Shown piece by piece: positions 1 to 5,846 of a stretch of 7,945 nt of DNA. The translations under genes and the position numbers were made by a program. The stretch's first letter is position 1, and every line of letters begins with the position of its first letter. The notes beneath the pieces are model-generated. The model was not told where the DNA came from and searched no databases. It saw only the letters and a program-made list of their open reading frames with translations. The DNA comes from Pseudomonadota bacterium. GTDB taxonomy: Bacteria > Pseudomonadota > Alphaproteobacteria > Rhizobiales > Rhizobiaceae. Location: positions 1 to 7,945 of the forward strand of contig JAEYXI010000014.1 of the NCBI GenBank assembly GCA_023428515.1. The letters are read 5' to 3'.

Positions 1-2
1 AC

Positions 3-302
3 GGCGTCGTCGGCGGCATCTGCGCCGGTACGCTGGTGCTTGCCCGGGCCGGCCTCTTCGCGCATGTCTCGCACACCAGCAACGGCCGTAGCTGGATCCT
101 GGAGAACGCACCGTCCTATCCAGGCTCGCAGAATTACCGCGACGTGCCGCATGCTGTCGCCGATGGGACGATAGTTTCCGCGCCTGGCACCGCTCCAGGC
201 ACGTTTGCGTTGGAATTCCTGCGGGCCCTCTACCCCGGCAACGAGACCCAGTTCGCCGAAATGCGGTCTTTGTTCGGCCTCGAATATGCTGCAGCCTCCT
301 GA
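3..302 (+). CDS. DJ-1/PfpI-type (type 1 glutamine amidotransferase-like) protein, C-terminal part
   Basis: The reading frame is open from the left edge, so the true start is outside the window. The visible first residues, GVVGGICAGT, form a nucleophile elbow of the DJ-1/PfpI/class I amidotransferase fold, with the Cys at bases 21-23 as the expected catalytic nucleophile. Further on come HTSN, a P-x-Y-x-G stretch and a late D-G-x-x-[VI]-[ST]-A-P-G-T-A-P-x-x-[FA] segment, which is typical of the C-terminal half of this family. It ends with TGA at 300-302. Members include chaperone/deglycase, protease-like and amidase proteins, and the substrate cannot be read from this fragment. The next gene starts 60 bp downstream on the same strand, so co-transcription is possible. 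The inverted repeats that begin at its stop codon may instead mark a separate promoter or operator. Confidence 0.8.
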   Translation, partial: GVVGGICAGTLVLARAGLFAHVSHTSNGRSWILENAPSYPGSQNYRDVPHAVADGTIVSAPGTAPGTFALEFLRALYPGNETQFAEMRSLFGLEYAAAS

Positions 303-330
303 CAATATGCTGTCAGGAGCATTGTGACAG
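300..330. promoter_or_regulatory. Overlapping inverted repeats (possible operator)
   Basis: Three five-base half-sites alternate in direction: TGACA at 300-304, TGTCA at 311-315 and TGACA at 325-329. They build two dyads, TGACA-N6-TGTCA (300-315) and CTGTCA-N9-TGACAG (310-330). A third perfect arm pair, ATGCT/AGCAT, lies at 307-311 and 318-322. The cluster overlaps the stop codon of the preceding gene and sits 33 bp before the MGMT-like gene. There is no T tract, so a standard terminator is unlikely. An operator for the downstream regulator operon is an inference. Confidence 0.35.
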
Positions 331-362
331 GGTGACGCGCAAATCAGGTCGTATGGGACGCC

Positions 363-770
363 ATGAAGGACTGGCACGACAGGCTGAACACAGCAGGGAT
401 CAACGGCATCAAGCCGTCTCCACGCTCGTTCTCGGACGTGGTGGAGGGGCAGCCGATGCTGGTGCCGACCGCCCGCCAGGTCGACGACTTCATCCGATCG
501 ATCCCCGAAGGGGTTGAGATGGACGTGCGCGCATTGCGCACGGCGCTTGCGCTGGAGCATGGCGCCGAGGTGACCTGCCCGGTCACGATCGGCTATCATC
601 TGCGCACCGTATCCGAAGCCGCCCACGAGGCATTGGAGCGGGGTGCCGCCCTTACCGACATCACGCCGTTCTGGCGGGTGCTGTCTGGCCGGACTCCGAC
701 CACAAAAAAGCTGTCCTTCGGCGAGGAGTTCGTCGCCGATCAAAGAAAACGCGAAGGTTTGCGGGATTGA
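363..770 (+). CDS. Small MGMT-like (alkylguanine-transferase-like) family protein
   Basis: A 135-residue soluble protein with no signal peptide or membrane segment. From memory of the family, it resembles short bacterial proteins annotated 'MGMT family protein'. Shared features are an LIP/LVP-xxxxVDxxIRSIPxG-like segment (residues 33-50), a central CPVTxG-type motif containing the only Cys (C72), a helix rich in EAAxE (84-92), and DITPFWRVL (99-107) near the C-terminus. The order follows the DNA-binding half of O6-alkylguanine-DNA alkyltransferases (IPxG, helices, then WRV). The hallmark PCHR active site is absent, so alkyl transfer by the usual mechanism is not expected. It may instead be a non-catalytic damage- or DNA-binding relative, but this is inference. 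The ATG at 363 has only a weak GGGACG upstream. The stop lies 3 bp before the next gene, so the pair is very likely one operon. Confidence 0.65.
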   Translation: MKDWHDRLNTAGINGIKPSPRSFSDVVEGQPMLVPTARQVDDFIRSIPEGVEMDVRALRTALALEHGAEVTCPVTIGYHLRTVSEAAHEALERGAALTDITPFWRVLSGRTPTTKKLSFGEEFVADQRKREGLRD

Positions 771-773
771 GCC

Positions 774-1493
774 ATGCGCAGAGCAGACCGGTTGTTCCAA
801 ATCGTTCAGCATTTCCGCGGCGGCCGCCTGGTCACCGCGCAGAAGCTTGGCGAATGGCTCGAGGTTTCCGAGCGGACCATCTACCGCGACATCGCCGATC
901 TTCAGGCGACGGGCGTCCCGATCGATGGAGAAGCCGGCGTCGGCTACATGATGAGGGAGGGTTTCGACCTTCCGCCGCTGATGTTCACGCGTGACGAGAT
1001 CGTGGCGCTGGTCGCCGGCGCCCGCATGGTCCGGGCCTTCGGCGGCGCCACCATGGCCCGCGCGGCCGAGGAGGCGCTGGTCAAGATCGGCGCCGTGCTG
1101 CCCGACGCCGAGAAGGACCGCATCGCCCGCACCGAGATCCATGCGCCGATGTGGGTGGTCAGCGATGCCGACCGCGCCCATATCGACCGCATCGAGCGTG
1201 CGGTCGAGAAGCGCGAGGTGCTGACGCTCGACTATCGCGACGAGGCCGGCCGCCCGTCGGCCCGTGACGTGCGTCCGCTCGGCCTGTGGTTCTGGGGCAA
1301 GGTGTGGACGCTGGTCGCCTGGTGCGAGATGCGCTCCGATTTCCGCGCCTTCCGCATCGACCGCATCGCTGCGGTCATTCCGGCCGGCCGCAACTACAAG
1401 CCTGAGCGCGGCAAGCAGCTTGCCGACTTCTATCGCTCCATGGAGCGCGGCGAGCGGATGGGAGACGTACCCGGTCGCGCCAGCGGGTATTGA
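774..1493 (+). CDS. YafY-family transcriptional regulator (HTH_11 + WYL)
   Basis: A 239-residue regulator. Residues 1-60 hold a DeoR-like winged helix-turn-helix: MRRADRLFQI start, TAQKLGEWLEVSERTIYRDI (21-40) as helix-turn-helix, then the wing with GVPIDGEAGVGYMMREGFDLPP. Residues about 150-205 form the WYL-type ligand-sensing domain (LDYRDEAGRPSARDVRPLGL, then WTLVAWCEMRSDFRAFRIDRI). As usual in this subfamily, the eponymous W-Y-L reads W-T-L. Proteins of this type bind DNA as dimers or higher oligomers and sense small ligands or nucleotides, often controlling adjacent genes or DNA-damage and stress responses. The 3-bp gap to the MGMT-like gene points to co-transcription and suggests autoregulation. 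The length is normal for the family, and the start is fixed by the conserved MRRADRL beginning. Confidence 0.9.
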   Translation: MRRADRLFQIVQHFRGGRLVTAQKLGEWLEVSERTIYRDIADLQATGVPIDGEAGVGYMMREGFDLPPLMFTRDEIVALVAGARMVRAFGGATMARAAEEALVKIGAVLPDAEKDRIARTEIHAPMWVVSDADRAHIDRIERAVEKREVLTLDYRDEAGRPSARDVRPLGLWFWGKVWTLVAWCEMRSDFRAFRIDRIAAVIPAGRNYKPERGKQLADFYRSMERGERMGDVPGRASGY

Positions 1494-1512
1494 TCCGGCC
1501 CTTTCATCCTCG

Positions 1513-1530
1513 TTCCCGCCCTTGCGGGAA
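1513..1530. repeat. REP-like hairpin after the YafY gene (possible terminator)
   Basis: TTCCCGC (1513-1519), a 4-base CCTT loop, and GCGGGAA (1524-1530) form a perfect 7-bp stem. It sits 20 bp after the YafY-type stop codon and 17 bp before the GrpB start. No T tract follows, so it is at best a weak terminator. The CGTTCCCGC...GCGGGAATC form resembles short palindromes dispersed between genes in many proteobacteria, which is recalled, not tested here. Confidence 0.5.
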
Positions 1531-1547
1531 TCAGCCATGCTGGCGGG

Positions 1548-2051
1548 ATGAGACAAGTCGAAATCGTCGACTACGATCCGTCATGGCCGATGCAGTTCGC
1601 GGACGAACGCGCCGCGCTTCTGATGTTGCTTGGCGATCTCACAGACAGCGTCCATCATATCGGCAGCACGTCGATTCCCGGTCTCGCAGCCAAGCCGAAG
1701 GTCGATATGGATGTCGTCCTGCGCGCCGAGGAATTCATTCCCGAGGCGATAGAGCGCGTCCGGGCGACCGGCGCGTGGGATTATCATGGCGATCCCCATG
1801 GAGATCGCCGATGGATTTTTACCCGTGGCCGCGGCCGCGGCACGCGTGTCTATCTGTGCGGTCCGGGCAATGAGGCGCACAGGAGGCGCCTTGCCTTCCG
1901 TGACTGGCTGCGTGAGCATCCGAAAGATGCCGCAGCGTATGACGCGCTGAAACGCCGCTTGGCGGCAGAGGCCGACGGCGACTTTGCGCTCTACACCGAA
2001 GGAAAAAGCGCCTTCGTGGCGGAGGTGCTACGGAAAGCGCTGCACGCTTGA
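1548..2051 (+). CDS. GrpB/UPF0157 family protein (nucleotidyltransferase fold)
   Basis: A 167-residue soluble protein. It begins with the family's typical VEIVDYDPSWP (4-14) followed by FADERAAL. It then has the signature IGSTSIPGLAAKPKVDMD (38-55), in which G39-S40 and the pair D53/D55 match the nucleotidyltransferase-superfamily active-site pattern. A later YLCGPGN-EAHRRRLAFRDWLREHP segment (about 104-124) and a C-terminal YTEGKSAFVAEVL helix are also characteristic. Length is normal. Biochemical function of the family is not established; nucleotidyl transfer is inferred from the fold. The ATG at 1548 is supported by the conserved N-terminus although no good ribosome binding site is visible (only GGCGGG immediately before it). 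Transcription could come by readthrough past the hairpin at 1513-1530 or from an unrecognised promoter. Confidence 0.9.
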   Translation: MRQVEIVDYDPSWPMQFADERAALLMLLGDLTDSVHHIGSTSIPGLAAKPKVDMDVVLRAEEFIPEAIERVRATGAWDYHGDPHGDRRWIFTRGRGRGTRVYLCGPGNEAHRRRLAFRDWLREHPKDAAAYDALKRRLAAEADGDFALYTEGKSAFVAEVLRKALHA

Positions 2052-2104
2052 ATTCTGGCAGATAGGGATTTGTCGGAAGGCCAGGAGCGAAGGAGTTCTC
2101 GCCA

Positions 2105-2530
2105 ATGGACATGGATATCAAGGAAACTGACGGCGCCTGCCATTGCGGCGCGGTCCGGCTGCGGATCAGGCTCTCGGATGGACTGCGTTCCGCGCGGCGG
2201 TGCAACTGCTCCTACTGCCGTATGCGCGGAGCAGTCGCCGTGACGGCCAAGCTCGGCGACGTAACCGTGATCTCCGGGGCGGAGGCGCTCTCCACCTATC
2301 AGTTCAACACGATGTCCGCGGAACACCATTTCTGTTCGAAGTGCGGCATCTACACACATCACCGCCGTCGCTCCAATCCCAACGAATACGGAGTGAATGT
2401 CGCGATCCTCGAAGGGGTAAGCCCGTTCGATTTCGCCGAAGTGGCTGTGACCGACGGCATCAACCATCCTTCCGACGGCAGATCCGGATCGGATATCGTC
2501 GGCACGCTGCGGTTCGTGCCTGCCAATTAG
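2105..2530 (+). CDS. GFA domain (CENP-V/GFA) zinc protein
   Basis: A 141-residue protein of the GFA family, named for glutathione-dependent formaldehyde-activating enzyme. All expected zinc ligands are visible: C12-H-C14-G, C33-N-C35-S-Y-C38 and C77-S-K-C80-G, followed by the conserved T-H-H (84-86) of the fold. In the family, one structural and one catalytic or glutathione-associated zinc are bound. Most members have no proven substrate, and a formaldehyde role should not be assumed. The start at 2105 has a good AAGGAG at 2090-2095. A second ATG at 2111 is a weaker alternative. The gene ends with TAG and is followed within 25 bp by a strong terminator. The preceding GrpB gene ends 53 bp upstream, so co-transcription is possible. 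Confidence 0.92.
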   Translation: MDMDIKETDGACHCGAVRLRIRLSDGLRSARRCNCSYCRMRGAVAVTAKLGDVTVISGAEALSTYQFNTMSAEHHFCSKCGIYTHHRRRSNPNEYGVNVAILEGVSPFDFAEVAVTDGINHPSDGRSGSDIVGTLRFVPAN

Positions 2531-2552
2531 CCGGCGCAGGGGCGGTAGTCGC

Positions 2553-2579
2553 AAAAAGGCCCGCATGTGCGGGCCTTTT
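2553..2579. terminator. Bidirectional rho-independent terminator
   Basis: GGCCCGCA (2558-2565) and TGCGGGCC (2568-2575) form a perfect stem around TG. It is flanked by five A on the left (2553-2557) and four T on the right (2576-2579), so it works as hairpin plus U tract on either strand. It lies between the convergent GFA gene (ends 2530) and trcR (ends 2600). Confidence 0.92.
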
Positions 2580-2599
2580 GATCGGATTCGAAGGCGGGA

Positions 2600-3298
2600 C
2601 TATTTCTCGTCTTCTTCTTCTTCCGGCTGGGTCGACTTCAGAGCCGAAAGCTTGGCGAAGACCGCATCGGCGTCGAGCTCGGCGTCTTCCGCCTTCTCTG
2701 CAGGCTGTTCCGGCTGCAAGCGCTCGGTAAGCGCCGCCGGCAGCAGCGTGTCGCCGGTGGGCTGCGCCGGCTCGCGGCCCTTGGAAGCGCGGTTCACCTC
2801 GAGGTCGAGATCGATCTGGGAGCAGAGCCCCAGCGTCACCGGGTCCATCGGCACCAGATTGGAGGCGTTCCAGTGGGTACGGTTGCGGATCTGCTCGATC
2901 GTCGACTTGGTCGTGCCGACCAGCCGCGAGATCTGCGCGTCCTTGAGTTCCGGATGGTTGCGCACCAGCCAGAGGATCGCGTTCGGCCGGTCCTGGCGCT
3001 TCGACAGCGGCGTATAGCGCGGCGCCTTGCGCTTGGATTCCGGCACGCGAACCTTCGGCTCGGAAAGATGGAGCTTGTGGTTCTGGTCCTCTTCGCCGCG
3101 CTTGATCTCGTCGCGCGTCAGCTGGCCGGTGATGACCGGGTCCATGCCCTTGATGCCCTGCGCGGATTCGCCGTCGGCGATCGCCTTCACCTCGAGCGGA
3201 TGCAAACCGCAGAATTGCGCGATCTGGTCGAAGGAAAGCGCGGTGTTGTCGACCAGCCAAACCGCGGTCGCCTTGGGCATCAGAAGCGTGTTCGCCAT
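2600..3298 (-). CDS. trcR: DUF1013 / TrcR-type cell-cycle transcriptional regulator
   Basis: A 232-residue cytoplasmic protein that matches the alphaproteobacterial DUF1013 family, named cell cycle transcriptional regulator TrcR in current annotation. The N-terminus MANTLLMPKATAVWLVDNT is highly characteristic. An HTH-like segment LSFDQIAQFCGLHPLEVKAI spans 21-40, and a second one (about 118-143, KDAQISRLVGTTKSTIEQIRN) precedes THWNASNLVPMDPVTLGLCS. The core ends near residue 175. It is followed by a low-complexity, acidic C-terminal tail rich in A, E and P that ends STQPEEEEDEK. The start at 3298 is supported by GAGAGG on the coding strand (3308-3313) at proper spacing. The gene is monocistronic: a terminator lies after it and a divergent gene before it. 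The presumed role in transcription during the cell cycle comes from family annotation, not from this sequence. Confidence 0.9.
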   Translation of the reverse strand: MANTLLMPKATAVWLVDNTALSFDQIAQFCGLHPLEVKAIADGESAQGIKGMDPVITGQLTRDEIKRGEEDQNHKLHLSEPKVRVPESKRKAPRYTPLSKRQDRPNAILWLVRNHPELKDAQISRLVGTTKSTIEQIRNRTHWNASNLVPMDPVTLGLCSQIDLDLEVNRASKGREPAQPTGDTLLPAALTERLQPEQPAEKAEDAELDADAVFAKLSALKSTQPEEEEDEK

Positions 3299-3316
3299 GG
3301 ATAAAATCCTCTCGTT

Positions 3317-3339
3317 CGCCCGCGTCCCTTTCGCGGGCG
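3317..3339 (-). promoter_or_regulatory. Hairpin in the trcR 5' leader
   Basis: CGCCCGCG (3317-3324) and CGCGGGCG (3332-3339) form a perfect 8-bp stem with a 7-base loop. On the trcR strand the loop reads AAAGGGA and the hairpin ends a few bases upstream of the GAGAGG ribosome binding site. In the leader RNA it could affect translation or stability; this is inference. Confidence 0.5.
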
Positions 3340-3353
3340 GTGGTCAGACCACC
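3339..3353. promoter_or_regulatory. Perfect 15-bp palindrome, candidate operator of trcR
   Basis: GGTGGTC-A-GACCACC is an exact 7-bp dyad about one base, which is too tight to fold as an RNA hairpin and therefore looks like a protein-binding DNA site. It directly abuts the hairpin at 3317-3339 and lies about 20 bp downstream of the proposed trcR -10 box. The binding factor is unknown. Confidence 0.45.
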
Positions 3354-3372
3354 AATTTGGGAAATCGCGGCG

Positions 3373-3401
3373 TATATAACGATCTTCGCCCCTCGGAGCA
3401 A
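3373..3401 (-). promoter_or_regulatory. Putative sigma-70-type promoter of trcR
   Basis: Read on the - strand, TTGCTC (3401-3396) is followed after 17 bp by TATATA (3378-3373). The -10 is good for such GC-rich DNA; the -35 matches the consensus only in TTG. Transcription would start near 3366 and give a leader of roughly 65-70 bases containing both inverted repeats. Confidence 0.4.
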
Positions 3402-3499
3402 GGATTCTTTGCCTAGCTCGATGAGCGCAAGTCTGCAGAAGCCCGGGAATCAAGCCGTTTGCAGGCGCGCATCACCGGAATGTCAGTGGGCGCCCGCGC

Positions 3500-3528
3500 A
3501 TGTCATGGAATTGTCACCGCAACGTCAT
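3500..3528 (+). promoter_or_regulatory. Pho box (PhoB operator), three 11-bp units
   Basis: Three 7-base units, ATGTCAT (3500-3506), TTGTCAC (3511-3517) and ACGTCAT (3522-3528), are each separated by exactly 4 bases (GGAA, CGCA). This reproduces the known PhoB site architecture of direct CTGTCAT-like units with 11-bp periodicity. The array ends 61 bp before the start of the phytase-like gene. The AT-rich GAAATAT (3535-3541), about 7-12 bp after the last unit, could serve as the -10 region, as PhoB-activated promoters lack a normal -35. A further TGTCAG at 3481 is out of register. Confidence 0.75.
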
Positions 3529-3589
3529 CGCTCTGAAATATCGCCGCCCCAAAGCATGGCCGCTTTCGTTCCTTGAGGGAGATGCCGCT

Positions 3590-5788
3590 ATGCCCCGTCA
3601 TTCCAAGCTATTTGCTCTTACCGCAGCCCTGGCTGCGTCCGTCTCGCTGCCCGCCCATGCCGACATGATGTTCAACCGCATCGCGAGCTTCGCCGTGGCG
3701 GACAACCTGCCCGCCGACATCGAAAAGACCACGCCCACCTCCTCCGAGATCATCACCGTGAGCGAGGACGGCAACACGCTGGTCTATTCCGACAGCCCGC
3801 TCGGCGCCGTCGGCTTCATCGACATCACCGATGCGAAGGCTCCCAAGGCCGGCGGCATCGTCAAGATCGAAGGCGAGCCGACCTCGGTGGTCATCGCCGG
3901 CGGCAAGGTCCTTGCGGGCGTCAACACGTCCGAAAGCTATACTAACCCCTCGGGCAACCTGACCGTCATCGATCTCACATCGAAGAAGATCGACAATTCC
4001 TGCGATCTCGGCGGCCAACCCGACTCGGTCGCGCTCAGCGCCGACAAGAGCTTCCTCGCCATCGCCATCGAGAACGAGCGCGACGAGGAGGTGAACGACG
4101 GCGCCATCCCGCAAATGCCGTCCGGCAACCTCAAGATCGTGCCGCTCGCGGCCGGCGTCCCGGATTGCGCGGCCATCAAGACCGTCGAACTGACCGGCCT
4201 CGCGGCAATCGCGCCGGAAGACGCCGAGCTGGAATTCGTCGACATCAATAGCCAGGGTGAGATCGTCGTCACGCTGCAGGAGAACAACCATATCGCCGTC
4301 GTCGACGGCAAGACGGGCAATGTCGTCTCCCATTTCCCGGCCGGGTCGGTCACGCTGGAGAATGTCGATACCAAGAAGGACGGCAAGCTCTCCTTCACCG
4401 GCAAGCAGGAGAACGCGCTGCGCGAGCCCGACTCGGCGAAGTGGCTCGACGACAACCGCTTCGTCATCGCCAACGAGGGCGACTGGAACGGCGGTGCGCG
4501 CGGCTTCACCATCTTCTCCAAGACCGGCGAGGTTCTCTACGAATCCGGCCCGTCCTTCGAATATGAGGTGGCGAATCTCGGCCACTATCCGGAACATCGC
4601 AACAAGAAGGGCGTCGAGCCCGAGGGCCTGGCCACCGGCACCTTCGGCGAAGACAAGCTGATCTTCGTCGGTTCCGAGCGCGGCTCGCTGGTCGGCGTCT
4701 ACAAGGATACCGGCGCGGCACCCGAATTCATCCAGGCGCTGCCGTCGGGCATCGGCCCGGAAGGCCTGATCGCCATCCCCTCACGCAACCTCTTCGTCAC
4801 CGCCAACGAGACGGATCTCGTGGAGGACGGCCTCGCCCGTTCGCATGTCATGATCTTCGAACGCGCCGAAGGCCCGGCGGCCTACCCGATGATCACGGCC
4901 AAGCTGACCGACCAGGGCACGCCGCTCGGCTGGGGCGCGCTTTCGGCGCTGGCAGCAAGCGATGAGGCGGGAAAACTATTCGCGGCTTCCGACTCGGTCT
5001 ACTCGGGCCAGCCCTCGATCTTCACGGTCGACGCCACGCAGACGCCGGCGCTCATCACCGGCAAGACCGTCGTCACCCGCAACGGCGATCCGGCCCAGAA
5101 GCTCGATATCGAGGGCTTGGTGGCGGACGGCGATGGCGGCTTCTGGCTCGCCAATGAGGGTGACGCCGCCAAGCTCGTCCCGCACGCCCTGATCCATGTC
5201 GACGACAAGGGCGCGATCAAGGAGGAAATCGGCTTCCCCGTCGAATTGCTGGCAGGCCAGACCCGCTTCGGCCTCGAAGGCATCACCACGATTGGCGAAG
5301 GCGACGACCTGACGCTGGTCATGGCCGTGCAGCGCGAATGGGGCGACGATCCGAAGAGCCAGACCAAGCTGCTCGTCTACAAGCCGAAGGCCAAGGAATG
5401 GTCGGCGGTGCGCTATCCGCTGGAAAAGGCCGAGGCAGGCTGGATGGGCCTGTCGGAGATCACCGCCCATGACGGCAGGCTCTACGTCATCGAGCGCGAC
5501 AATCTGATCGGCGCGGACGCCAAGGTGAAGCGCATCTACGCGGTTGCGCTCGACGCCTTCAAGCCGGCTGCCCTCGGCGGCGAATTGCCGGTCGTCGAGA
5601 AGACGCTGGTGCGCGACCTGATCGACGACCTGAAGTCCGCCACCAACGGCTACGTCGTCGACAAGGTCGAGGGCTTCACCATCGACAAGAACGGCGACGC
5701 CTTCGTCGTGACCGACAATGACGGCGTCGACGATTCCTCTGGCGAGACGCTGTTCATTCGCCTCGGCAACATCAGCGCCGTCAACTGA
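3590..5788 (+). CDS. Exported phytase-like (esterase-like) beta-propeller protein
   Basis: A 732-residue protein with a clear Sec signal peptide (residues 1-24, cleavage after PAHA). The mature part is a run of propeller-like blades. The N-terminal two thirds resemble the 'choice-of-anchor I'/alkaline-phosphatase-associated propeller (EGEPTSVVI, GQPDSVALSADKSFLAIAIENER, GVEPEGLATG near 341, GIGPEGLIAI near 390). The C-terminal part from about 480 fits the 'esterase-like activity of phytase' domain, with repeated EG motifs at DIEGLVADGDGGFWLANEGD (506-525), FGLEGITTI, GLSEITAHDGRLYVIERDN and KVEGFTIDKNGDAFVVTDND (near 692-711). It probably acts in the periplasm or outside the cell on phosphate esters; the exact substrate is unknown. 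The start at 3590 is chosen because GAGGGAG lies 9 bp upstream and a signal peptide follows. An in-frame ATG at 3500 would lie inside the Pho box and lacks a secretion signal at its beginning. Confidence 0.88.
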   Translation: MPRHSKLFALTAALAASVSLPAHADMMFNRIASFAVADNLPADIEKTTPTSSEIITVSEDGNTLVYSDSPLGAVGFIDITDAKAPKAGGIVKIEGEPTSVVIAGGKVLAGVNTSESYTNPSGNLTVIDLTSKKIDNSCDLGGQPDSVALSADKSFLAIAIENERDEEVNDGAIPQMPSGNLKIVPLAAGVPDCAAIKTVELTGLAAIAPEDAELEFVDINSQGEIVVTLQENNHIAVVDGKTGNVVSHFPAGSVTLENVDTKKDGKLSFTGKQENALREPDSAKWLDDNRFVIANEGDWNGGARGFTIFSKTGEVLYESGPSFEYEVANLGHYPEHRNKKGVEPEGLATGTFGEDKLIFVGSERGSLVGVYKDTGAAPEFIQALPSGIGPEGLIAIPSRNLFVTANETDLVEDGLARSHVMIFERAEGPAAYPMITAKLTDQGTPLGWGALSALAASDEAGKLFAASDSVYSGQPSIFTVDATQTPALITGKTVVTRNGDPAQKLDIEGLVADGDGGFWLANEGDAAKLVPHALIHVDDKGAIKEEIGFPVELLAGQTRFGLEGITTIGEGDDLTLVMAVQREWGDDPKSQTKLLVYKPKAKEWSAVRYPLEKAEAGWMGLSEITAHDGRLYVIERDNLIGADAKVKRIYAVALDAFKPAALGGELPVVEKTLVRDLIDDLKSATNGYVVDKVEGFTIDKNGDAFVVTDNDGVDDSSGETLFIRLGNISAVN

Positions 5789-5803
5789 CGCTCTGGTGCA
5801 AAT

Positions 5804-5833
5804 TTCCGTCTCCCCCGTTTGGAGGAGACGGAA
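5804..5833. terminator. Stem-loop between convergent genes
   Basis: TTCCGTCTCC (5804-5813) pairs perfectly with GGAGACGGAA (5824-5833), a 10-bp stem with a 10-base loop. It lies 15 bp after the phytase-like stop codon and 13 bp after the end of the - strand Kazal gene. AAATTT borders it on the left, giving a weak U-containing tail for the - strand transcript. There is no T tract on the right, so on the + strand it may act mainly as an RNA 3'-end stabiliser. Confidence 0.6.
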
Positions 5834-5846
5834 TGCCGCAGTCGGC

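Noticed and set aside
1537..1551. Mini-frame ATG CTG GCG GGA TGA overlapping the GrpB start (ATGA)
   Set aside because: Translational coupling is conceivable, but there is no ribosome binding site for it and the four-codon frame can arise by chance.
2460..3401. Open frame of 313 codons on the - strand covering trcR in another frame
   Set aside because: The TrcR frame has clear family similarity and a good start; this frame crosses the terminator and the GFA gene end and gives repetitive Arg/Gly/Ala sequence.
3481..3486. Additional TGTCAG as fourth Pho-box unit
   Set aside because: It lies 20 bp from the next unit, not at a multiple of 11, so it is not in register.
3500..3589. N-terminal extension of the phytase-like protein from an ATG at 3500
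   Set aside because: It would overlap the Pho box, has no ribosome binding site, and would bury the signal peptide 30 residues inside the protein.
3608..4597. Open frame of 329 codons on the - strand
   Set aside because: Lies wholly opposite the phytase-like gene, begins without a ribosome binding site, and its residue pattern mirrors the codon bias of the real gene.
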